Of a stretch of 64,000 nt of DNA, positions 22,410 through 32,708 are shown piece after piece. Source of the stretch: Scatophagus argus (Eukaryota; Chordata; Actinopteri; Scatophagidae). The notes under the pieces are model-generated. The model was not told where the DNA came from. It worked only from the letters and a program-made list of their open reading frames with translations, and did no database searches. Within the stretch, counting starts at the first letter, position 1; every line of letters starts with the position of its first letter. The position numbers and the translations under genes were made by a program. Location: contig NC_058499.1 in the NCBI RefSeq assembly GCF_020382885.2, positions 2,068,001 to 2,132,000 on the forward strand, read 5' to 3'.

Positions 22410-24300
22410 TATTTAGTCTGACCCAGTTCCTCTGCAGCACTAGATAAAAACACATCACATGTAAACACAGAGATCATAAACCGTATGTCACCTCGCTGAC
22501 CTCAACCTGCAGTCAAAACAAATACACGCTTGCCCGTTACGCGACCAGAAGAATGTTTTCCATCTGATGTTTTCTCGGAAAGTGTGTGAACTGGTAGAGG
22601 CAGAAGAGCCAGACACAACCCTCACACACTCCCAGTCTGTCAGCCTGTGGAGGCAGCGGGGCTTCAGTTTCATCCGACGTTGCACAGATGAACATGAGAG
22701 CTCTGTAGACCTTGTTTATGTGGTGATCAAATATCGGCTAACAACCGAGCTAACATTTACTTATTTTCATTTGTGAGTAACAATGTACAATATTTAAATG
22801 TTACCATCTGACGTACAGAAAGAGTTAGCTCAAAGCCAATGAAAAACACGGATCCAGTATGGCAACAATAGCACTTTGATTTTGAAGAAAAACCTGAACT
22901 AAACAAAGTGCAGCACAACAGGTCTAACAAATGCAGATCATTTGAAATGACAGCGAAGCTTATGGCGGAGACTCACATCAAGTGGTCAGACTCTGATAAC
23001 CTGATTAATGTCCACAGTCAGACGCTCATCCATCACTGAGTCAAAGCTCTGGAGGTTGCAGAGGGCGTCGGCCCGAGCTCTGTGTCCTGGCCTGACCCTG
23101 GCCTCCCTCTCTTTATTACTGGGTCAGATTTAGCATCGCTGCCTGCTGCTGGCGTCCCGCCCGGCTGCCCGTGGTGCCTGGCTCTGCCTGCCGTTCACCT
23201 CCATCGACATCATCGCTCAGTGCCAAGAGGAAACAGAGGCTGCTGCAGGAAACAGAAGCTCTGTGTGAGGACAAACACTGGAGTTCACATGGAGCCAGCA
23301 GCACTGAGAGACACTCTGACTGCAGGAGACGAATCAGATTTATCACAATCACAGCCTTATAATGATGGAGGGTGTAATTCATTTTGTGCCTTTTCCCGAA
23401 AATGACAAAACAAGTCTTCATGCAAACAAATTATTATCATCTTAGTTAATTACGGGAGTCTCATTGTGAACAAAATCGACAAAAGAGAGTAAATATACAG
23501 GATATAACATCACAACGAGGCTAATGACACAATGCAGTAATCACACACACAGGTAAATATTACTAGCCATGCCATGAAGCAAAAGTTTCTCAGAGGATTG
23601 AGAGTTTCTAACTTCAAATCTTGCACAACATCCCATATTTTCTGAATTACTTTGTCTAACCCAAAAGATGAACATCTGACTGCTTGTGTTATACTCGGCC
23701 AGATATGACAGCTGATATTTGATATCAAAAACAGTTTTTTAAATGTATCTCATAAGTATTAGTTGTGTACTGAAATGTGACTGGAACCACCTGGGGAGGT
23801 AGTTTCAGATGAACACAATCTTTGCTCCTTACAGCAGCTGTAACTGCGTTAGTAATCAATCACAGGATCTGTTCTGTGTGCTAAGAAGGCAGCTGAAGTT
23901 ACGTGAGTCATCTTGGCCAGCGTAGAGGGTGGTGGTGATGGACTGACCCTGATTTGCATGTAGCCTGGGAAAACCAAGCCTGGCCGCGTTGCATGGTCTT
24001 CGGATTTATGATCTGGCCAAGAGAGACACGCGGCTGAGTGTAAACCAAAATGTATCATCGCAAGTAAATGTGGCCTCTGTTGTGTTTAAGTCTGTTTCCC
24101 CATCGATCTGTGTTTCACTCTCCCCTAATTTTAAACCAAACCCTACCTCAACCGCCACCCCAAAGGTGCAGCAGCGTGGGAAATGTTATTCACAGGGGAA
24201 ACAGACTGACCTGTTCCTTTACTGACTTCATAATACAGTGTTTCCAGAGCTCAACAAATAGCTCAGATGTTGACAGTCCAATTCATCCCAGAGCAAATGA
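22410..24300. other. Non-coding stretch downstream of kbtbd13
   Basis: No gene is supported. The stretch nearest 24300 should hold the kbtbd13 3' UTR (minus strand). A GC-richer patch at 23040-23260 stands out from AT-rich neighbours but has no coding signature. Confidence 0.4.
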
Positions 24301-24305
24301 AGCAA

Positions 24306-25745
24306 TTACTGATGCCTGAGAGCGTCTGGCAGCTGGAGTAGAAAGGTCCACACAGACCCACTTCTGGGGAAACCCTTCATCTGTCGTCGGGGCTTCCATG
24401 TTTTACCGTCAATGGCGTACTCCAGAGTCATGCTCCTGTTGACTGTAAAAGCAGAGTCGCCTCTCACCACCGCCGTGAACAGCGAACCCTTGCTGTTGGC
24501 GAAGTGTCCGGACAGAGACGACCACTGGCCTGAGGTCAGATTGTAGCAATCCATCAGGCATCTCAGGAAGTCGTCGGACGGCCCGTTTCTTATTATGTAC
24601 AGGCTGTCCCTGTGGCCGACCATGCAGTGGCCATAGCTTTGGTGCCTGGTCAGGGTGCTAACAAGCTGCCACTCGTCTCGTCTTGGGACATACTCGTAGA
24701 TCTCTGTGGTCTCCATTGGCCTCCACAAGCACACAAATATCCTGCTCATGGCTTTGGTGCACGCTGCTCCCGCTGCTGGTCGAGGTAAGTGAGCAGCAAA
24801 CCCCCACTTTCCTGAAGTTACATCATATGTTTCCACACTTGACATCACCGTTCGCTCGTACTCTCCACCGATGGCGTAAAGGTGACCATCTACGCCCACA
24901 AGGCTCAGATTGTATCGCAGCTGTGATGGGCTGGAGATCCTGCTCCATCTGTTGCTTTCAACGCTGTAGCAGAAACAAGAATCCACGACTCGTTTATGAA
25001 TTCCATGAACTCCTCCGACTATGTAGAGTTTGTTGTCTAAAACAGCCACTCCTGCCATGGACGTGCTGGCCTGCAGTGGAAGATCTGCTAATACTTTCCA
25101 GTTATTGCCCGTTTCATCCAGGTAGCAGATCGTCCTGCAGGCAGCGTGGACGGTTTCATCCACACCGCAGGTCACATGAGCCCCCACAGCCACGAAAACA
25201 CTCGGCCTCAAAGATTCCACGTAGGAGATCAGCTCGGTCGGAAAGGTTTTCCTGACCTCTGCCTCCAGGTCGGCGTACATGTTTCGGATAAACAGCGCAG
25301 CAGCGTGATAAAGGTCCATGAGGCCGAAGGTTGCAGCGGTGTGACACATCAGCAAACAGTTGTCAGAGTCAACGATGTTAATGAGATGCTTAGTGAGCGG
25401 CGCCACCTGCAAGAAAGCGGCACATTCGATGGCCTCGACAATGTCGTCCCCGTCCAGGGCGGGCATCTCACCTCGTAAAACCGCCAAAGCAATAAGGAAT
25501 CCTCGAGCACGCAGAGACTTGAGGTGGATTTCTTCCTGCCAACACTCTTTCATCCCAGAACGATACAGAGCTTGGAAATAGTCACAACTTTGAACAAGTA
25601 ACATCTTCTCCTCAGAGAAGTGCGTGTCTCCCACCACGATAGTTAATTTAGCCGAGACGAGTCCAGAGGCTGAACATGGCAGATGTCTTTCGTCTGCACG
25701 GTCACAGCTGCTGCCATCCCCTGCGTCGCTGCTGAGCGCTGACAT
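24306..25745 (-). CDS. kbtbd13: Kelch repeat and BTB domain-containing protein 13
   Basis: This single-exon gene encodes 479 aa (human KBTBD13 has 458). The BTB/POZ domain is at about 30-120 (VVGDTHFSEEKMLLVQS, YFQALYRSGMKE). A reduced BACK-like helical region spans about 120-190. Kelch repeats at about 215-465 include KLYIVGGVHG, HLYAIGGEYERT and SLYIIRNGPSDDF. Several blocks match the human protein closely: VECAAFLQ-type, ALRPS, QSYGHCMV, RNGPSDDF and NSKG.LFTAVVRGD. KBTBD13 is a muscle-expressed substrate adaptor for a Cullin-3 E3 ligase, and human mutations cause nemaline myopathy type 6. The N-terminus is about 20 residues longer than human; no later methionine precedes the BTB domain, so this start is retained. 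The frame is intact. It lies divergently from the pim-like gene, with about 1.7 kb between the two start codons. Confidence 0.95.
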   Translation of the reverse strand: MSALSSDAGDGSSCDRADERHLPCSASGLVSAKLTIVVGDTHFSEEKMLLVQSCDYFQALYRSGMKECWQEEIHLKSLRARGFLIALAVLRGEMPALDGDDIVEAIECAAFLQVAPLTKHLINIVDSDNCLLMCHTAATFGLMDLYHAAALFIRNMYADLEAEVRKTFPTELISYVESLRPSVFVAVGAHVTCGVDETVHAACRTICYLDETGNNWKVLADLPLQASTSMAGVAVLDNKLYIVGGVHGIHKRVVDSCFCYSVESNRWSRISSPSQLRYNLSLVGVDGHLYAIGGEYERTVMSSVETYDVTSGKWGFAAHLPRPAAGAACTKAMSRIFVCLWRPMETTEIYEYVPRRDEWQLVSTLTRHQSYGHCMVGHRDSLYIIRNGPSDDFLRCLMDCYNLTSGQWSSLSGHFANSKGSLFTAVVRGDSAFTVNRSMTLEYAIDGKTWKPRRQMKGFPRSGSVWTFLLQLPDALRHQ

Positions 25746-27000
25746 TACTCTGTTCTGACAGCGACGCTCAAGAAAATGTCCACCGTGGAAGACACACGAG
25801 GGATTCGGACGTCTTCAGAAGTCCTGGAGCTGACTGGGAGAGAAGTGACTTGGTGTGAAGCGGCTTCACTCTTTGGGCAGCCTCAGTTGTTTCACAGCTT
25901 TTAAAATAGACGCAGCTAAACATAGAAGAGAACAAATGAGCTGAGTCACCTTCATGTTGTGGACAGCAGGAGAACACGGGGTTAGAGATATCTGCTGCTG
26001 TGAGCGGTCAGCCAGTTCAACCAGCACACTAAAACCTCCTTTCCTCCCTCAACACTGAGCTGAAATCGAATGTATTGTGAAATCCTTGCATGGTTATGTA
26101 CAAATCAAGCTGTGATGTGATTACAGGGACATCCTGATCATGAAGCCAGTCTCTCTGATTGGATGTGAACTCAGGTCAGTTTTCAGACGTTTGTCTCCAG
26201 ATAGCGACGGCAGCTCCGCGTTTTAAATCTGTTTTCTGTCACTCTGCGTCTTCACATTCACTTACAGCGAGGGAGGAGGGACTGACCCAGATCTGGGCTC
26301 AGAGGCTCATGTGACCAAGCCAAGGCCTCCTCACTCAAAACAATCCCACCGGCTCTTTCAGCTTGTGAGCACACAGATGGGATTGTGGAAACTGCGCTGC
26401 CTCTTTGATCCGTCCAATCAGCTGCAGGTGCTGCTCCGCAAAACACAACAAGGCCCATAAGAGGAAACAGTGCAAAACTGCAAGATTACACAGGCAAAGC
26501 CCTGCTCGTGGCGCTGCTTACACCAAATGGAAGTACGACAGGTTATTTAGGGGGAAAAGAAGGTGAAGAGGTTAGAATCTGTGCTTGTTGTTGTTTTTTG
26601 CACTGCCCTCAAAAGGCCAAAACAATCAACGACCGTGCTGAGCTCAGTGTGAAGAACTCTGCATTTTGAAATAAGAACTGAGTTTGTGCTGAATTTCAGG
26701 ATATAAAGTATGTCAGACCCTATAAAAAGTGAACAATAATGAATAGTAAGGAGACTCCAGGAGAACATGACTGATAATCATCAGACATCAGCACATTAAA
26801 ATCTTCACATCAAAGTGTCCCGGGGTGTTTTGAAAGGAATCCTGGGAATTGTTGGAAACTGCAGGGTGAAATAGTCAGGCTGAGGGGTTCACCTGAAACG
26901 TAAACAATAAATTATGTTTATAAAGTTGTATTTATATTGTTTTATTGGGCTGTTATTTCAAGATAATTGAAGTGATCGTTGGGAAGCTTCTCTTCTCTTT
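25746..27000. promoter_or_regulatory. Intergenic region between divergent kbtbd13 and pim-like kinase
   Basis: It should contain the kbtbd13 promoter. At 26414-26430 a CCAAT box is followed immediately by two abutting E-boxes, CAGCTG (26419-26424) and CAGGTG (26425-26430). E-boxes of these forms bind MyoD-type factors, which suits a muscle gene. No coding exon is seen. Confidence 0.4.
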
Positions 27001-27468
27001 GAAGAGCCGCAGCACTGCCGTAGTCACCATCGCATCCCTACGCCTGTTCTACTACGTAAAACTAGTCCGTGTGTTTTCGCATTGATTTTGAGCTTCTCTT
27101 TCACGCCACTGACTTAAAATTCCCTTTGAATCGTAATTCTGATACGACTCGGCAGCCCCCCGTTCATCCGGGAGCAAGCAGTTCGGGTATGACGCTGCAG
27201 GTTCCGTGGTGTTATTTAATGTCCAGGCGGAGGGATCTATGTGATCTGTGTAAATATTGGCAGCGGCAGGTTGAGAGGCAGACTGGCGCGCTTGTCCGGA
27301 TGCTGCAGGGGCAGGATCGACTGTTCTCCCGGTACAGGAGTGGACTATCGATGGATTGCTATCGGGTTTCCGTCTTGTTTCGGTCGTGAGAAGCGCCGGG
27401 GATCGTTGGGGCTTTACTACGCTGATATTTTCCGGTGTTTTCATCTTTTGGGAGAAGTTACGAGCAGC

Positions 27469-30400
27469 ATGCTGCTCTCGAAGCTGAGCTCCTTCTCTCA
27501 CATCTCGTCCAGCATGGATCTGCCGGCGAAGCTCCAGCAAGGTAACCACGACGTGCCGGCGTCACGCCGCTTTCTGTCACCTGGTTACGGTCTCATGAGC
27601 TCACCTGAGCCGGTCCCCTCTGATAGGCTCAGTCCGGTCTCCGAGTGGCTTTACCGCAGCTGAACCCCCTCATCAGGTCTGACGGGCCGCATTGCTTCTT
27701 CTGCTCCAGTGGTCCTTTAAGTAAAACTACCTGGTGCCATTTTGAAAGCCAGATGTTGGGCCAAAATGTGCAGTAAAAGTCTTATTTTCTCTGTTTAAAC
27801 GACATTTTTTCTTTTGTTTTTGTACACTTAAGGTGAAAGAGTTGATACTCCAGATGATCACGTTACTGTTAACGGTCCTCCATTTTTAAACTGCTGACAC
27901 GAGACCGGGTCGTCTCGGGACATTTGGTCGCGTGATCGTGTGCGTTTAGTCGGAAATTTGTGTTTATTCTCCTAACAGTTTAATGTATTAATGTATAACG
28001 AAATCAGAATACTACGAGATATGTGTAAAACCGCAAAACACGCCGAGGACACACGTGAACACAGAGACGTCTTTGTGAAGGGGGGCGGTGGGTCAGATTT
28101 TGGCGGAACGCGAAACGGACGCTCACCGTCCGAATCGCAGAAATCAGATCTCATTTGCTTTTGTGTTTTCAGCCAAGGCGGAGAAGCAGCCGTTTGAGAA
28201 GCTGTACCGGCTGGGTTCGGTGCTCGGCAGCGGAGGGTTCGGCACCGTCTACTCTGCGGTGCGCCTCGCGGACGGGCTGCCGGTAAGAGCGGACGAGCCG
28301 CTTTGTTTTGGTCCCACCACATGGCTGCGGCTCGCAGCGTCAAGTTACACGCAGACAAGCGGCCGCGTTTCCGGTTTGGCCTTTGCAAATAAAAGCGTAA
28401 CTAAAGTCCTCAAAAACATTGTTTCAGAGCCCCCTTTTTCTTTGGAGAAAATAAGTTTCACAAAACAGTTTCAGGTTCATTTAGCTATTTTGGAGCTCTT
28501 TCTTTAATTAGGCAGTTGTATTTCTTTCTTTTCAAATGATTGGTTACATAATTGTGATGTTTCTGCATATTTAATTTTTGTGTATAAAGTTTTAATTTAT
28601 TTTTCAATTAACCATGGTTTGGATGTATATTACAATAGTCAAAAACTGCGAGTGTAAATGTGGACTAACACGTTCAGAGTATCGCAGCTACTCTACCCGG
28701 CAAGAGCTTAACATAGCCTGACGCTTTGCTTTTATTTGGAAGGCAGTGTTGGTTGTCGTACTTCCGGTTTCGCTGTTTGCTGTGTAACTTGACGCAGTAC
28801 AGTCCTGTCTGGCATGTGGTCTTTGTTTTCACAAAGAAATGTGGTGTGTGAGGCTCTCCTCTTGCATTCCAAAAATAATAATCCCCCTGTTTTGCTTTAT
28901 GCTCTTTTGGGCCACGAATTATTTTCTTTGTTTACTTTATGACCTTAACTGGTGGGTAAAGTGATTTTGTTCATATAAAGAAAATTCAACCTCTGTGGCA
29001 GCAAACCTTCATGTTACTGTACGCAGTCACAAAGTTTAACTATGGCTGCTGAGACCGGATGTAATTTGCGTTCAGCAGCCCTCACGTTGTGTGTTGCGTT
29101 TAAACATCCTGTATGATGACGATGATGTTTGCGTTGACATGCAGGTGGCGGTGAAGCACGTGTGCAGGGACAGAGTGAACGAGTGGGGCTCTCTGGTGAG
29201 ATTTACCTGCAGATGAACCCAACTGCTTTGTACAAATCCTCTCGCTTGAGAGGCTGAGTGTGATGAAGACATCTTTAAATGTTGCATCTGATGCTCCGAC
29301 AGTGTGGCGTGGTGGTTCCTCTGGAGATCGTGCTGTTGAAGAAGGTGGACGGGGCCTTTGGCGGTGTGGTGCAGCTGTTGGACTGGTGCGAGCGGGCGGA
29401 CGGCTGGCTGATGGTGATGGAGCGTCCCGAGCTGGGACAGGACTTGTTTGATTACATCACGGAGCGCGGCGCACTGGACGAGGCGGCGGCGCGCAGCTTC
29501 TTCCTGCAGGTGCTTGAAGCCGTGCGTCACTGCTACACCTGCGGCGTCGTCCACCGAGACATCAAGGACGAGAACCTGCTGGTGGACCTGAGGACCGGAC
29601 AGATAAAACTCATTGACTTCGGCTCGGGGGCCTTCCTCAAGGACGCCGCCTACACCGAGTTCGATGGTGAGTCAGATCGTGTGATGTCATCTCAGAGCTG
29701 CACTCCAGTTACTGCGTTGTGTTGTACATCATGTGGATAAGAGCGAACTTTTAAACAAGTAAACCATTTTTGAAAAGTTAGGACTTTGAAAGTTTCATAA
29801 GTAAGGAATGTTTGTGCAGTCCTCACTTCCCTGAAGAGCTTTACAGGGTTGGGAGTTGGTTTTAGGGATCTGGAGATTCTGTCAGTGAGGGTCTTTATAA
29901 GAACAGGAGTACAAACTGTGAATCCAGAATGTAGGCCTGGAGGCTGCCTTCCCATCATGCACCAGCTCTGTTACAGTGACTCTCGTGACCGGCAGCCATA
30001 GCTAACGAGCAGCATGATGCTGCTGAACATCTTAAAAACCTCAACCTCCCTCCTCCTTCCAGGAACTCGGGTGTATAGTCCTCCAGAGTGGATCCGGTTT
30101 CGCAGGTACCACGGTCACTCTGCCACGGTCTGGTCGCTCGGTGTGCTGCTGTACGACATGGTGTGTGGGGACATTCCCTTTGAACAGGACGAGGAGATCC
30201 TGAGAGGACACGTCTACTTCAGACGAAAAGTGTCCTCAGGTCAGTCCGAGAGCGCCGTCGGGGTTTAGACTGATTTCTGTGTTGTGGGAGGGTGCAGTAG
30301 TGTTAAAGCCGTAGCGTGTTATTTCCTGTCAGTTCTTCTTCACCTCATTGTGTTTCTGTCACAGAGTGCGAGCAGTTGATTGGCTGGTGTCTGAGCCAGC

Positions 30401-30552
30401 AGCCCTCTGACCGGCCAACCCTGGAGCAGATCCTCCTCCACCCCTGGCTGACCAGCAGTGATGGCCAGCAGACAGATGAAGGAGGCGTCACGCTTCACCC
30501 CATCACAGCCGACTCCTCCTCGTCTTCTACCTCCAGCCAGCAGAGCCTCTGA
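27469..30552 (+). CDS. pim: Pim-family serine/threonine kinase
   Basis: Six coding exons join in phase to 320 aa: 27469-27541, 28173-28282, 29145-29195, 29303-29666, 30063-30239 and 30365-30552. The N-terminus MLLSKLSS matches Pim1/Pim3. Kinase motifs are complete: glycine loop GSGGFG (43-48), Lys65 in VAVKH, Glu86, catalytic HRD with Asp164, and DFG (183-185). The hinge carries the Pim hallmark proline (ERPE, Pro120), and TRVYSPPEW follows the activation loop. Pim kinases are constitutively active; activity is set by transcription and turnover, and they promote survival and growth. The C-terminal tail is serine-rich. Exon 4 is very GC-rich at third positions. Adjacency to ftsj1 recalls human PIM2-FTSJ1 on Xp11, while brpf3 nearby recalls PIM1 on 6p21, so the exact paralogue is undecided. 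Poly(A) signal at 30871-30876. Confidence 0.92.
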
Positions 30553-30870
30553 TTGGTCAAAAAGAAGCTGCCAGGGGATGTGCTTTGGACTTGGTTGGAC
30601 AGCTGTCCCCTGGTGGTGTGTTTGACATGAGTCACCTTGTGATTGCAGTGCGGTCACTCAGAGGTGTGGGCGCGAGTGGCGGTCGCGTTCAGGATGAGGT
30701 TGACGCTGTGCGGCTCCACGGTGCCCCCTCCTGTTCAGCGGCGAAGCTGCTCTCGGAGAGCCTCAGTACCTGGTGTTCCTGTTTCAGTGCCTTGAGTCCG
30801 AAAGCAGTGGGCGGAGCTGCAGATGGGGAGTCGGTGTGGACTGTTCTTCAGAGGTTGTTTTAGTCTACGT

Positions 30871-30876
30871 AATAAA
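30871..30876 (+). terminator. Poly(A) signal of the pim-like gene
   Basis: AATAAA lies about 320 bp after the stop codon. Confidence 0.65.
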
Positions 30877-30899
30877 GTTCTGACCCAAAGAGTTCTTGT

Positions 30900-32100
30900 G
30901 GTTTAAAATAAAAATGTGGTAAAATCACAGAAGAAATCTGCCAGGTTGTTTTTCAGCGTGTCGGATTAACTCTCAGTTAAACCTGAGTGTGAAGACGTCC
31001 ATGTTTTCTGGTTCCACAGTCCGTCCTCGCTGTCAGTGTAAAATGCACAGTCAATGCAAATGTCAGTTTTGAAATGTTTTGTTTTTTTGTACATTTTTCT
31101 TGTATTTATTTAGTAAAGAGACATTCCTCGTAATGTGGTTATTTATTTAAGCTGTTTCCTTTTTTTTTTCTTTTAAATTTTTCTCATGTTCAGTTTAACA
31201 GTTTAAAATTTATTATGATGTTTGCAGTTTTTGCTGGTTTCAAAATCTACAATTCTTAAGGGGAGTAAAGTATTTTTTCAATTTGTTTTCCAAATTAAAG
31301 CTTTTGTAGGTAAACTGATTCTTTGTGTTATGTTTTTCAAGCTTGTCACTTCACTCTGTACCAACATGTTGCCTTAAAAATACCCACAGATTCACATCAC
31401 TGACATCAGTCCTTAATACAGGAGGAAAATAAATACATTTTTTTCAGACCACCTTCAAAAACGGTTTGTGACCTGTTCAAATTTAGGGAGAAAAAATAGT
31501 CAGTAAATTGTCTTGCTTAAACTTTTTACTTCTGAGTTTATTAATGAGAATATTTCAAAACTGCTGAATGTTTTTTTTTATTTTGTAAAAATGTGTCACA
31601 CTCTTAATTGATGACTTAATCAGAAAATTGATCTGTATATGACAGCAACAGGATACATTTTTGGGGTTTTCACATTTCTAACCATTACATGGGCTGAGTA
31701 TATCCAAATCTTTCCTTTTTCAGGATGTCAGTTTATACAGAAAGCGATTTAATGTATCAACAGCGACACCGTGTGGCCACCACGCAGAGAACACCTACAC
31801 AGCATTTTTTTCAATATTTTAAAATTAAGTTATTCCTAAGTATGTAATATATTAATTTGTTATTTCTTTTGTCTTTCTTGGATTGTTACAGTGGCTTTGA
31901 TGTTTATAACGTGTGGAATCGCGTGAAGAGACGGAAATTATCATTTGAAATACATATTTAGATACATCGAGTCCATCAACACTAACATATGTATCATTAT
32001 AATAAAGTATATAACTTTATATAATAAAGTATCTTATTGTTATTATTGTGTTCTATCTGTAAAAGAACCATTGAATCTTTTACTGGGATACTCAACGTCA
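30900..32100. other. AT-rich intergenic spacer between pim-like and ftsj1
   Basis: No gene is visible. It is T-rich with short poly-T runs. Confidence 0.45.
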
Positions 32101-32109
32101 TTTTGAACA

Positions 32110-32174
32110 GGCGCCTGTGGGACAACCACGGACAGGGGTCCTCTCATCGTCAACACCGGAACAGCACGTGAACG
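32110..32174 (+). promoter_or_regulatory. Probable ftsj1 5' UTR exon
   Basis: A strong donor (AACG|GTACGT) at 32174/32175 closes a leader that would splice to the acceptor at 32691, 17 nt before the ftsj1 ATG. The left boundary (transcription start) is estimated. Confidence 0.45.
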
Positions 32175-32708
32175 GTACGTAAGACTGTGAGATCGTAAGT
32201 GGTTCATAAATTCTGTTTAAATTCGATGTGATGGTGCTGTGTCACGTGTGTTGTTTACTATAAATGCGTATACGTCTAACGCAGAGACGTTCACTGACCT
32301 GACCCTGAACAATAAGCTCCGACGGTCATGAAATACACCGTTTCTTTTGCACGTCACGCCAAACCCCATTTAAAAGGTGAATTAACCACGTTAAGCGGTC
32401 TACAACACGATAGCAGTGGTCTTTAGTTACAACTAAATGTATGCTCAAAATCAGTTCGAAGTGCTCTTCAATACGGCTCACACCGAATCAACCAAACACC
32501 GCTGACTGTCGTGATATCTTAGTCATCTCACAATCGTTCATGGTGGTGATCGGTCAATGTAATTAACGACCATTAGCTGAAGCCCACAAATAATCCATCA
32601 TTTCGTGGCAGTGATTTGACTGACAGAAGAGAAAGCACTTCACTTGCCTGTTACTGATCCTCTCTCTTTCGGTGTGCCTGCTCTCCACCAGAGGACTCGG
32701 AGGTCAGG

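Noticed and set aside
27052-27549. Minus-strand open frame of 165 codons
   Set aside because: It is antisense to the pim-like 5' UTR and exon 1, and its open state follows from GC-rich composition.
29072-29554. Minus-strand open frame of 160 codons
   Set aside because: It is antisense to kinase exons 3-4 with no recognisable domain.
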